DNA of 64,000 nucleotides from contig NZ_AUFE01000041.1 of the NCBI RefSeq assembly GCF_000426345.1, positions 1 to 64,000 on the forward strand, given 5' to 3'. Below, in pieces: positions 7,794 to 15,628 of this stretch (within the stretch, counting starts at the first letter, position 1; every line of letters starts with the position of its first letter). The notes beneath the pieces were generated by a model. The model had not been told where the DNA came from. It saw only the letters and a program-made list of their open reading frames with translations, and ran no database searches. The position numbers were made by a program, and so were the translations under genes. This DNA is from Cupriavidus phytohabitans (lineage in GTDB: Bacteria; Pseudomonadota; Gammaproteobacteria; Burkholderiales; Burkholderiaceae).

Positions 7794-8939
7794 ATGTCCG
7801 CTTCCATGCTCGCCCGTTTCCTGTCACGCCTGCTGCGCGTGAGCGTGATCAGCCTGGCGCTCGGCGTGGCCTTCGGCGCCTTCGCCACTGTCGCCAAGGC
7901 CGAGCGCCTGAAGAACCTGGCCACATTCCAGGGCGTGCGCGACAACCCGCTGGTCGGCTACGGCCTGGTGGTCGGGCTGGACAACACCGGCGACCAGACC
8001 ATGCAGACGCCGTTCACCACGCAGAGCCTGACCAACATGCTCTCGCAGCTGGGGATCACGCTGCCGGCCGGCAAGAACATGCAGCTCAAGAACGTGGCGG
8101 CGGTGATGGTCACTGCCACGCTGCCCGCGTTCGCGCAGCCCGGCAGCCAGCTTGACGTGGTGGTGTCGTCGATGGGCAATGCCAAGAGCCTGCGCGGCGG
8201 CACGCTGCTGATGACGCCGCTCAAGGGCGCCGACGGGCAGGTCTACGCCATCGCGCAGGGCAACATGCTGGTGGGCGGCGCGGGCGCGTCGGCCAACGGC
8301 AGCAAGGTGCAGATCAACCAGCTCGCGGTAGGCCGTATCGCCAACGGCGCCATCGTCGAGCGCGCGGTCGCGCCGTTCCAGCCGGACGGCGGTGTGCTCA
8401 ACCTGGAGCTGAAGGAAACCGATTTCGGCACCGCCGAGCGCGTGGTGGAAGCCATCAACCGCTCGATGGGCGGGGGCGTCGCCGCGGCGCTGGACGGCCG
8501 CACGGTGCAGGTGCGCGCCCCCTCCGCGCCGAGCGCGCGCGTGGGGTTCCTGGCCCGCATCGAAAGCATCGACGTGATCCCGGCCAAGGCCGCGGCCAAG
8601 GTGATCCTGAACGCCCGCACCGGTTCGATCGTGATGAACCAGGCGGTGACGGTGGAAGACTGCGCGGTCGCGCACGGTAACCTGTCGGTGGTGATCAATA
8701 CGCAGCCGGTAATCAGCCAGCCCGCGCCGTTCAGCGAGGGGCGGACCGTGGTCGCGCCGGTATCGCAGATCGACATGAGGCAGCAGGGCGGCTCGCTGCA
8801 GGTGGTCAAGGCGGGCGCTTCGCTGGCCGCCGTGGTCAAGGGGCTGAACGCGCTGGGCGCGACCCCGGCCGACCTGCAGACCATCCTGGAAGCCATGCGC
8901 GCCGCCGGGGCGCTGCGTGCGGAACTGGAAGTGATCTGA
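7794..8939 (+). CDS. flgI: FlgI, flagellar P-ring protein
   Basis: A protein of 381 residues. It has a Sec signal peptide (LLRVSVISLALGVAFGAFAT, cleavage after AKA) followed by the highly conserved mature start ERLKNLATFQGVRDNPLVGY. Further FlgI motifs are VVGLDNTGDQT and the C-terminal GASLAAVVKGLNALGATPAD. An in-frame ATG at 7770 overlapping flgH is possible but gives an unusual signal-peptide start. FlgI forms the periplasmic P ring with the help of FlgA. Confidence 0.95.
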   Translation: MSASMLARFLSRLLRVSVISLALGVAFGAFATVAKAERLKNLATFQGVRDNPLVGYGLVVGLDNTGDQTMQTPFTTQSLTNMLSQLGITLPAGKNMQLKNVAAVMVTATLPAFAQPGSQLDVVVSSMGNAKSLRGGTLLMTPLKGADGQVYAIAQGNMLVGGAGASANGSKVQINQLAVGRIANGAIVERAVAPFQPDGGVLNLELKETDFGTAERVVEAINRSMGGGVAAALDGRTVQVRAPSAPSARVGFLARIESIDVIPAKAAAKVILNARTGSIVMNQAVTVEDCAVAHGNLSVVINTQPVISQPAPFSEGRTVVAPVSQIDMRQQGGSLQVVKAGASLAAVVKGLNALGATPADLQTILEAMRAAGALRAELEVI

Positions 8940-8941
8940 TC

Positions 8942-9979
8942 ATGAGCGCGTCCATGCCACCGCAGGCCGCGGACCTGACACAGCGCTTCGCGCTCGACAC
9001 GCAGGGCTTCGAAGCACTCAAGCACAGCGCGCGCAACGGTGCCGACGCGGCGACCCTGCAGGCGGCCGCCAGGCAGTTCGAGGCGGTGTTTACGCAGATG
9101 GTGCTCAAGAGCATGCGCAATGCCACGCCGCAGGACGGCCTCTTCGACAACGAGCAGAGCAAGCTCTACATGTCGATGATGGACCAGCAGCTCGCGCAGC
9201 AGATGTCGTCGCGCGGCATCGGGCTGGCCGAAGTGATGGTGCGCCAACTGGCGCGTGCCGCGGGCACGCCGATGCCGACGGGCATGAATGCGATGACGCC
9301 GGCCGAATCCGGCCGTGCCGCCGATGCCGAGATGGCACGTTTGCTCGACAGCCGCGGCGCCGCTTCTACCGACGGCAATGAATCCGCAGAACTGCCTGCT
9401 CTCGGCACGGTTGTGCCGGGGCAGAACTGGAACCCCACCGCAGGCTTGCGCGAATACCAAGCGCGGTTCCACGGTGAGCAAGGCCGGGGCGGCGAGGCGC
9501 TCGGCCCGCTGCCCGCCGATGCGCCTGCCCATGTCAGCGCCTTCGTCGCGCGCATGGCGGCCGCGGCCGAAGCCGCTTCCCGTGCCTCGGGCGTGCCGGC
9601 ACGGCTGATCGTCGGCCAGGCGGCGCTTGAATCCGGCTGGGGCCAGCGCGAGATCCTGCATGGCGATGGCTCGACCACGTTCAACGTGTTCGGCATCAAG
9701 GCCGGATCGGGCTGGAAGGGCCGCGTGGCCGAGATCACCACAACCGAGTACGTCGACGGCCAGCCGCAGAAGGTGAAGGCGAAGTTCCGTGCCTATGGAT
9801 CGTATGACGAGGCCTGCGCGGACTACGCGCGGCTGCTGACCAGCAACCCGCGCTATGCGGGCGTGGTGAGCGCGGGCTCGGCGGAGGAAGCAGCGCATGG
9901 GCTGCAGCGGGCGGGGTACGCGACCGATCCCTCGTACGGGCACAAGCTGGTGAAGATCATGAAGAAGGTGGCGGTGTAA
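8942..9979 (+). CDS. flgJ: FlgJ, rod cap with peptidoglycan hydrolase domain
   Basis: A protein of 345 residues with two domains. Residues about 30-100 match the rod-binding domain (AARQFEAVFTQMVLKSMRNA). The C-terminal part from about residue 190 is a glucosaminidase-type (GH73) hydrolase domain with the catalytic-region motif GQAALESGWGQRE. It ends with the usual SYGHKLVKIMKKV. The dual-domain form is the normal arrangement in beta/gamma-proteobacteria. It cuts the peptidoglycan so that the rod can pass. It is the last gene of the flgB-J run; a strong hairpin follows at 10014. Confidence 0.95.
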   Translation: MSASMPPQAADLTQRFALDTQGFEALKHSARNGADAATLQAAARQFEAVFTQMVLKSMRNATPQDGLFDNEQSKLYMSMMDQQLAQQMSSRGIGLAEVMVRQLARAAGTPMPTGMNAMTPAESGRAADAEMARLLDSRGAASTDGNESAELPALGTVVPGQNWNPTAGLREYQARFHGEQGRGGEALGPLPADAPAHVSAFVARMAAAAEAASRASGVPARLIVGQAALESGWGQREILHGDGSTTFNVFGIKAGSGWKGRVAEITTTEYVDGQPQKVKAKFRAYGSYDEACADYARLLTSNPRYAGVVSAGSAEEAAHGLQRAGYATDPSYGHKLVKIMKKVAV

Positions 9980-10013
9980 CGTCGCCAGTCGTAGCCGACA
10001 CCGTATGAACGAG

Positions 10014-10046
10014 GCTCCCCTCCCCCGCAAGGCGGGAGAGGGGAGC
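10014..10046 (+). terminator. Strong hairpin after flgJ
   Basis: GCTCCCCTC pairs perfectly with GAGGGGAGC and an inner CCCGC pairs with GCGGG around an AAG loop. There is no long U-run, but the stability and the position 35 bases past the flgJ stop fit the end of the flgB-J transcript. Confidence 0.6.
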
Positions 10047-10078
10047 AAACCGCCGCAAGTGGAACCGCATGTGGCCGC

Positions 10079-10127
10079 CTATTGGCTATTGGCTATTGGC
10101 TATTGGGTATTGGCAATTGGCTATTGC
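10079..10127. repeat. Seven tandem copies of a 7-bp unit (CTATTGG)
   Basis: The unit CTATTGG is repeated seven times in succession. The first four copies are perfect and the last three each carry one substitution. The array lies in the non-coding gap between flgJ and flgK, directly before a long palindrome. Such microsatellites can change copy number by slippage. Confidence 0.9.
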
Positions 10128-10158
10128 GCACGGAGCGCACCGTGCGCTCGTGCGCAAT
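10123..10158. repeat. Long palindrome between flgJ and flgK
   Basis: ATTGCGCAC-G-GAGCGCAC-C-GTGCGCTC-GTGCGCAAT forms a 17-bp stem with one bulged base and almost no loop. It is too far from flgJ to be its only terminator and lies 17 bases before the sigma-28 promoter of flgK. It may insulate the flgKL transcript from the flgB-J transcript. Confidence 0.7.
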
Positions 10159-10174
10159 GGACCGCACGCCAACC

Positions 10175-10202
10175 TAAAGTCCCGCCCCCAACCAACCGAT
10201 AA
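10175..10202 (+). promoter_or_regulatory. Sigma-28 (FliA) promoter of flgK-flgL
   Basis: TAAAGTCC and ACCGATAA are separated by 12 bases, close to the FliA consensus. The -10 box ends 64 bases before the flgK ATG. Late (class III) expression of flgKL from FliA fits the presence of FlgM and FlgN in the same cluster. Confidence 0.65.
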
Positions 10203-10266
10203 CTCCCACATCCACCGCCGCCGCCCCAAGCCGCGGGCAGTCCAACGAATCCGGGATCAGAGCACG

Positions 10267-12189
10267 ATGTCTCTCTTCAGTATTGGTCTTTCCGGCCTGA
10301 ACACCGCGCAGAATGCGCTGACGACGACCAGCCATAACTTCGCCAACTCCGCGACCGAAGGCTATTCGCGCCAGAACACCATCGTGGCATCGGCCGGCGG
10401 CCAGTACACCAGCCAGGGCTTCTACGGCTACGGTTCCACCACCACCACCGTGATCCGCGTCTATGACGAGTTCCTGACCGGGCAGCTGCGCGGCGCCACC
10501 TCGGCAAGCGCCTCGCTGGCGGCGTACTCCGACCAGATTGCCCAGATCGACAACCTGCTTGCCGACCAGAAGGGCGGCCTGGCGCCGCTGATGCAGAAGT
10601 TCTTCGCCGCGGTGCAGGCAGTGGCCGACACGCCCGCCGATCCGGCCTCGCGCCAGGGCATGCTCTCCGCCGGCCAGGCCCTGGTGGGCCAGGTCCGCTC
10701 CGCCAGCAACTACTTCAAACAGTTGCAGAAAGGGGTCAACGAACAGGTCAGCACCGCGGTGTCGCAGGTCAATGCCTACACCACGCAGATCGCCAACCTC
10801 AACAAGGAAATCACGCGCTTGAAAGCCGCCTCAGGCGGCCAGCCGCCCAACGACCTGCTCGACCAGCGCGACCAGGCGGTGGCCGAGTTGAACAAGCTGG
10901 TCGGCGCCAAGGTGGTGGTGCAGGACGGCGGCACCTACAACGTCTTCGTGGGCAACGGCCAGCCGCTGGTGATGGGCAATGAATCGTACGACCTGAAGGC
11001 CGTGACCTCCGCTGCCGACCCCGACCGTACCGTGGTCGCCTACTCGCTGCCGAACGGCAGCGTATATGAAAGCCAGCCCGGCGCGATCACCGGCGGCTCG
11101 CTGGGCGGCCTGCTGCAGTTCCGCACCGAAACGCTCGATTCCGCGCAAAGCGCGATCGGCCGGCTGTCGCTGGCGATCGGCCAGAGCTTCAATGCGCAGC
11201 ACAGGCTGGGCATGGACCTGACTGGCGCGATCGGCACCGACATGTTCAAGCTGGGCAATGCCACGGTGCTGCCCAACGACCGCAACACTGCCATCAGCAC
11301 CGTGGCCTCGGCCACCATCGACGACGCCTCGGCACTGACCACCAGCGACTACAAGCTGCAGTTCGACGGCACCAACTACACGCTGACGCGCCTGTCGGAC
11401 AACGCGCAGGTGGCCACGCCAGTGCCCGGCACGCCGGCGCCCACCTATCCGCTGACCTTCAGTGCCGACGGCTTCAGCGTCACGATCAACGCGGCAATGG
11501 GCACCCATGATTCGTTCGTGATCCAGCCGACGCGCAATGCCGCAGCCGGCTTCGACATGGCGATCAGCGATCCCGCCAGGATCGCCGCGGCCTCGCCGGC
11601 ACGCGCCGATGCGGCAGCCGGCAACAAGGGCAGCGCCACCGCCAGCCTGAGCAACGTTGCGCCGGGCTTCACGCCGCTTGCCGGCAAGATCACCGCCATC
11701 TACGACGGCAGCAAATACGTCTTCAAGAACGCCGCCGGCACGGACCTGTCGCCGCAGCCTGTTGGCGTAGCCAACGGCGACAAGACCGACTACAACATCG
11801 GCGGCCTGACCTTCAGCTTCGGCGGCACGCCTTCGGTGGACGACTCCTTCACGCTCGGCGGCAACGCCGGCGGCGTCAAGGACAACGGCAACATGCTGAA
11901 CCTGGCCAAGCTGCAGAACGCCAAGACCATCGGCGGTGTGTCCAGCTTCAGCGATGCGTATGCGCAGCTGGTCAACGACGTCGGCACGCGCGCCAGGTCG
12001 ATCAAGATCGCGTCGACATCGCAGGACAGCGTCACCACGCAGATCAAGGCGGCGCAGCAGTCGGTGTCGGGCGTCAACATGGACGAGGAAACCGTGTCGA
12101 TGCTGCGCTTCCAGCAGCTATACCAGGCAAATGCCCGCGTGATCCAGACGGCCGGTTCGCTGTTCGACACCCTCATCGGCATCCGGTAA
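10267..12189 (+). CDS. flgK: FlgK, hook-filament junction protein 1 (HAP1)
   Basis: A protein of 640 residues with the FlgK N-terminus (MSLFSIGLSGLNTAQNALTT, SHNFANSATEGYSRQ) and C-terminus (NMDEETVSMLRFQQLYQANA). The reading frame is open upstream to 10069, but the repeat- and palindrome-derived residues there are clearly not coding, so the ATG at 10267 is the start. FlgK forms the first part of the hook-filament junction after export with FlgN. It is cotranscribed with flgL. Confidence 0.95.
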   Translation: MSLFSIGLSGLNTAQNALTTTSHNFANSATEGYSRQNTIVASAGGQYTSQGFYGYGSTTTTVIRVYDEFLTGQLRGATSASASLAAYSDQIAQIDNLLADQKGGLAPLMQKFFAAVQAVADTPADPASRQGMLSAGQALVGQVRSASNYFKQLQKGVNEQVSTAVSQVNAYTTQIANLNKEITRLKAASGGQPPNDLLDQRDQAVAELNKLVGAKVVVQDGGTYNVFVGNGQPLVMGNESYDLKAVTSAADPDRTVVAYSLPNGSVYESQPGAITGGSLGGLLQFRTETLDSAQSAIGRLSLAIGQSFNAQHRLGMDLTGAIGTDMFKLGNATVLPNDRNTAISTVASATIDDASALTTSDYKLQFDGTNYTLTRLSDNAQVATPVPGTPAPTYPLTFSADGFSVTINAAMGTHDSFVIQPTRNAAAGFDMAISDPARIAAASPARADAAAGNKGSATASLSNVAPGFTPLAGKITAIYDGSKYVFKNAAGTDLSPQPVGVANGDKTDYNIGGLTFSFGGTPSVDDSFTLGGNAGGVKDNGNMLNLAKLQNAKTIGGVSSFSDAYAQLVNDVGTRARSIKIASTSQDSVTTQIKAAQQSVSGVNMDEETVSMLRFQQLYQANARVIQTAGSLFDTLIGIR

Positions 12190-12230
12190 GCCCTGCCCGC
12201 ACGTCAACGTATTCGATAAGGCAATCCATC

Positions 12231-13457
12231 ATGCGCGTTGCAAGCTCCACCCTGTACCAGCAAGGCCTGGCGTCGATGAACCTGCAGCAGGGCTCGCTGC
12301 TGCATATCCAGCAACAGCTGGGCACCGGCCGCCGCGTCCTCACGCCGTCCGACGACCCCGTCGCCGCCACCCGCGCCCTCGGCGTCAGCCAGGCGCAGGC
12401 GGTCAACGGCCAGTATGCAACGTCGCGCAGCCAGGCCAATATCGCGCTGGCGGCGGAAGAAAACGCGCTGCAGTCGGTGACTACCGTCACGCAGAACATC
12501 CAGACGCTGCTGGTGCAGGCCGGCAACGGCACCATGAGCGACGCCGACCGCGGCTCGCTCGCCACCGCGCTGGAAGGGCTGTACAACCAGCTGGTCGGCC
12601 TGGCCAACTCCGATGACGGCAACGGCCAGTACCTGTTCGGGGGCACCCGCTCCGGCACGGCGCCGTTCACGCAAGCCAGTGGCGCCGGCGTCTACGTCGG
12701 CGACACCGGCCAGCAACTGCTGCAGGTCGACGTCGCGCGCCAGATGCCCGCGGGCGACAACGGCCGCGACGTGTTCATGAACGTCACCGGCGGCGCCGGC
12801 TATGTGATCAAGGGCAACAGCGCCAACACCGGCAGCGCCACCTTCGGCGCGGTCTCGATCACCGATCCCGGCGACCCGCTGCACGGAAAATCGCTGCAGG
12901 TCACGTTCCAGGCCAACGCCAGCGGCCAGATGGAATACAGCATTACCGACATGGACGCCCCGGCGCCCGCACCGGTGCTGTCCGGCCCGACCGCCTACAA
13001 CTCGCCGACGCGCATCGAACTCGGTGGCGTCACCTTCAATGTCACCGGCGAGCCCAAGAGCGGCGATACCCTCACCATGGAGCCGGCCAGGGAAGCCGGC
13101 ACCGACATGTTCGGCAACCTGCAGACGGTGATCGACACGCTGCGCCAGCCCGCCACCACCCCCAGCGACACGGCCCACCTGAGCAACGTCCTGGCCACCG
13201 CGACGCGGCAGTTCTCCAACTCGCTGGACAATGTGCTGACGGTGCGCGCCTCGGTAGGCTCGCGAATGCAGGAACTGGATGCGCTGAACGACGTCGGCAC
13301 CAACCGCGACCTGACGTATTCGCAGACGCTGTCAGGGCTGCAGGACCTGGATTATGCGGCAGCGATTACCGAGTATTACCAGCGGCAGACTGCGCTGCAG
13401 GGTGCGCAGCAATCGTTTATGCAGATACAGGGGATGAATTTGTTCAAGTATTTGTGA
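12231..13457 (+). CDS. flgL: FlgL, hook-filament junction protein 3 (HAP3)
   Basis: A protein of 408 residues. The N-terminus MRVASSTLYQQGLASMNLQQ and the region LGTGRRVLTPSDDPVAATRA are typical of FlgL, and the C-terminus (YYQRQTALQGAQQSFMQIQG) is flagellin-like. It follows flgK by 41 bases. FlgL sits between FlgK and the filament. This is the last gene with the high-GC coding style of the flagellar cluster; everything to the right looks different in composition. Confidence 0.95.
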   Translation: MRVASSTLYQQGLASMNLQQGSLLHIQQQLGTGRRVLTPSDDPVAATRALGVSQAQAVNGQYATSRSQANIALAAEENALQSVTTVTQNIQTLLVQAGNGTMSDADRGSLATALEGLYNQLVGLANSDDGNGQYLFGGTRSGTAPFTQASGAGVYVGDTGQQLLQVDVARQMPAGDNGRDVFMNVTGGAGYVIKGNSANTGSATFGAVSITDPGDPLHGKSLQVTFQANASGQMEYSITDMDAPAPAPVLSGPTAYNSPTRIELGGVTFNVTGEPKSGDTLTMEPAREAGTDMFGNLQTVIDTLRQPATTPSDTAHLSNVLATATRQFSNSLDNVLTVRASVGSRMQELDALNDVGTNRDLTYSQTLSGLQDLDYAAAITEYYQRQTALQGAQQSFMQIQGMNLFKYL

Positions 13458-13789
13458 TGGGGGGAGGTCGCCAGCAATCCACCCAAGTGGCATTGATAAA
13501 TACATACCTGCAAAAGCCACAAACAAATACCAACAAAGTACCCACCAATCCGGCTGCATTCCTTGTCCCATAAGGCTTGCAGCTATATTTTTGCCAGACG
13601 CCTCCGCCACGCACCTAAGCGCTACACCCCGATTCTTTGGCCGAAGATGATGGTTAGTGGTTGCTTACTTCGTCGGTGCCGGTCTGCGAAAACGATATCA
13701 ACTAAATAGTAAAGCCGGGCGGTTTTAAATTTAGTATTTGGTGCGCGCCTAAACTGGTTAGTTTAGGAAAAAGGGGTGCTATACAGGGC
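13458..13789. other. Island junction, non-coding
   Basis: About 330 bases without a convincing gene. The AT content rises sharply within 50 bases of the flgL stop, and runs such as TTTTAAATTTAGTATTTG appear around 13725-13740. This is the left boundary of the accessory island as judged by composition. No tRNA and no clear attachment repeat were recognised. Confidence 0.5.
13748..13767. promoter_or_regulatory. Perfect inverted repeat upstream of the small HTH gene
   Basis: CCTAAACT and AGTTTAGG are perfect 8-bp arms around a 4-base centre. The repeat lies 22 bases before the start of the HTH gene at 13790 and is a plausible operator for that protein. GGTTAGTTT, part of this site, recurs at 14064-14072 on the far side of the same gene. 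Confidence 0.5.
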
Positions 13790-13984
13790 ATGCACCTGAC
13801 ACCAACCGAGTCCCTCGACGCCAACGACCTCGCCACCATCCTGAAGGTTTCCCCTTCAACCATCCTCCGTCGCGCACGAACCAAGCCGCAAACCTTGCCC
13901 CCAACAGTGCATCATGGCCCCAACTTTCCGCTTCGCTGGCGTCAGAGGGACGTCGCCTCTTGGCTAGTGGAACAGGGGCGATAA
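13790..13984 (+). CDS. Small helix-turn-helix protein, excisionase/AlpA-like
   Basis: A protein of 64 residues. The segment LDANDLATILKVSPSTILRRA is a MerR/AlpA-type winged-helix-turn-helix start as found in excisionases and small phage-type regulators. It is followed by a short basic wing (LRWRQRDVASWL). Proteins of this type control or assist excision of integrative elements, or activate a neighbouring integrase. Its position as the first gene of the island fits such a role, but no integrase is visible beside it. A perfect palindrome lies just upstream. The function is inferred from fold and place only. Confidence 0.6.
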   Translation: MHLTPTESLDANDLATILKVSPSTILRRARTKPQTLPPTVHHGPNFPLRWRQRDVASWLVEQGR

Positions 13985-14082
13985 AGCACGCGGGCTCGAT
14001 GCCTGCCCAGGGCATCCAGAGTCCAGAGGCATTTCGCATCCCGTTGTAGTAGTGCAAGGCATGCGGTTAGTTTTTTTGGGGA

Positions 14083-14282
14083 TTAGACGCCGACGCCGCG
14101 ATGGTCTTCGCCGCTGGCCATCCACACTGTCTGCCAACGAGTCTCGATGCGGTAACCCAACTGAACGAGTTCGAGGTTGTCCATCAGGTTCGTCCATAGG
14201 AAGCAGCCGGTCTCCGTAGCGAAGCGAAGGAGAAATTCACAAATCCACAGACCAGAGTTTTCCGCCAGAGAGATTATACTGG
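14083..14282 (-). pseudogene. C-terminal remnant of an unrecognised gene
   Basis: The minus strand holds about 65 codons open to a TAA at 14083-14085, with no start codon at the upstream end. Protein-like stretches include FATETGCFLWTNLMDNLELV and LGYRIETRWQTVWM. It may be the tail of a gene cut off when the island was rearranged. I do not recognise the family, and chance cannot be excluded. Confidence 0.25.
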
Positions 14283-14372
14283 GACGTCAATGTGATTTAA
14301 GGGGTACATTTGACGGTTCATGCTACCGCAGGGTTGTGCAATTCTTTCCTCGACGCATGCCTTCCGTGTTGC

Positions 14373-14387
14373 ACTACTATATGTAGT
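14373..14387. promoter_or_regulatory. Small palindrome in the CBASS promoter region
   Basis: ACTAC-TATAT-GTAGT lies about 70 bases upstream of the first CBASS gene in an AT-rich stretch that probably contains the promoter. It could be an operator; the binding protein is unknown. Confidence 0.3.
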
Positions 14388-14458
14388 AAAAAGTGTGATT
14401 TATAACACAGCATATAGTATGATGTGACGCATACCGACAATAAGAAGGGTGCTCAGGA

Positions 14459-15589
14459 ATGGTCGAGCTTCTGAGGTGGTGTAGAGGGGTTGCCGACAGG
14501 CTGATAGATTGGTTCCTCCGGCCTACCAACGTTGGCCTTCGGCTCGTGCAAGGTGGGATGGGGTTGTTTGGTATTGCCTCTGCTGGGAACTGGCTTTTCA
14601 ACGTCAACGCGGACACTCCGTGGGGAAAGTTTTCGTTCCAGCTTTCGAACCCCGGCAGCACGTCAGATTTCCTGACCTCGGCGGCGGCGCTTCTGGCTTT
14701 GTTGATGATTGTCGGCGGAGCAGTGTTTGCCGTAATCAATCAGGTCCGCATTAATCGTCTGCAAACTCGACAGCGCGTCCTTGTGCTGGAAATGCGGGGT
14801 CTAGCCGATACCTCAGACGCGCCACTGAAAGACGCCATACCGAAACGACTGACAGGAATCCCGGAGAGTGTGTTGGTCGACGTCAGGCAGCACATGCAAT
14901 CAAATTCCACCTCTTCGCTAGGGGTTGTCCTTGACGAGCTCAGCGGTATCCCCAGGGACCTCGGTAGCCGGCGTAAAGACTTCGCTCGCTCGGACATTTC
15001 AACAGTCGTGGGAGGCATTCTCCCGGTCCCATTCTTGTTTCACGTCGGGGTGTTGTTGGACGATGAGAGCCACGTCACGCTGATGGATTGGGAGCGTACG
15101 GAGGGGGAATGGCGCGACCTTGCTGAGCCAGACGATGGAAGGCGCTTCGAGATTTGTGGGCTGGAGCAGCTGCAACATGGGGTCCACAAAGAAGTTGTTG
15201 TGGCGGTTTCAGCGAGCTACTCGGTCGACGAGCAAGGCATAGCAGAGACATTCGCTGGGTTCGCGGTTGTGCATCTTCGTGTGCCGTCACCGATGCCGAA
15301 CGCCTTATGGTCTGAGGCCAAACAGCAAGCTCTGGCAAATCAATTTTTGCAAACGCTCGGGATTGTTGCGAGCGGTGGCACCGAAATGGTCCACTTGATT
15401 CTCGCTGCACCGGCCAGCCTTGCGATACGGCTGGGCAGTTCCTATGACGTTCGGAACTTTCCCGCAGCGATTGCCTATCAATACGAACGTACTCAGCAGA
15501 ACAAATATCCGTGGGGAGTTCGATTGCGGACCCATGGTGTAACACGTGCCGAAATCGTAGAAACCAACCGCGCAACAATGGTTGCTTGA
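14459..15589 (+). CDS. cap14: CBASS effector Cap14-like: two transmembrane helices plus SAVED domain
   Basis: A protein of 376 residues. Two hydrophobic helices lie near residues 24-50 (LVQGGMGLFGIASAGNWLF) and 69-98 (FLTSAAALLALLMIVGGAVF). The rest is soluble and has a SAVED-type C-terminus: MVHLILAAPASLAIRLGSSY followed by the YQYERTQQNKYPW segment. SAVED domains bind cyclic oligonucleotides made by CD-NTases, and in Cap14-type effectors the membrane helices are thought to damage the inner membrane on activation. The gene is immediately upstream of the CD-NTase, the usual place for the effector. The start at 14459 is preceded by AAGAAGGG. Confidence 0.75.
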   Translation: MVELLRWCRGVADRLIDWFLRPTNVGLRLVQGGMGLFGIASAGNWLFNVNADTPWGKFSFQLSNPGSTSDFLTSAAALLALLMIVGGAVFAVINQVRINRLQTRQRVLVLEMRGLADTSDAPLKDAIPKRLTGIPESVLVDVRQHMQSNSTSSLGVVLDELSGIPRDLGSRRKDFARSDISTVVGGILPVPFLFHVGVLLDDESHVTLMDWERTEGEWRDLAEPDDGRRFEICGLEQLQHGVHKEVVVAVSASYSVDEQGIAETFAGFAVVHLRVPSPMPNALWSEAKQQALANQFLQTLGIVASGGTEMVHLILAAPASLAIRLGSSYDVRNFPAAIAYQYERTQQNKYPWGVRLRTHGVTRAEIVETNRATMVA

Positions 15590-15628
15590 TGCCTGCGCAA
15601 CGGCGACTAACTCCCAGGAGAAAGACCA

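Larger units (their letters stand above)
13985..14458. other. Intergenic debris before the CBASS operon
   Basis: No intact gene. The stretch holds a probable gene remnant on the minus strand (14083-14282) and a small palindrome (14373-14387) in the presumed promoter region of the CBASS operon. The 3' part is very AT-rich (TATAACACAGCATATAGTAT near 14400). Confidence 0.5.

Noticed and set aside
10069..10266. N-terminal extension of FlgK
   Set aside because: The frame is open, but it runs through the CTATTGG array and the palindrome; FlgK homology begins at the ATG at 10267.
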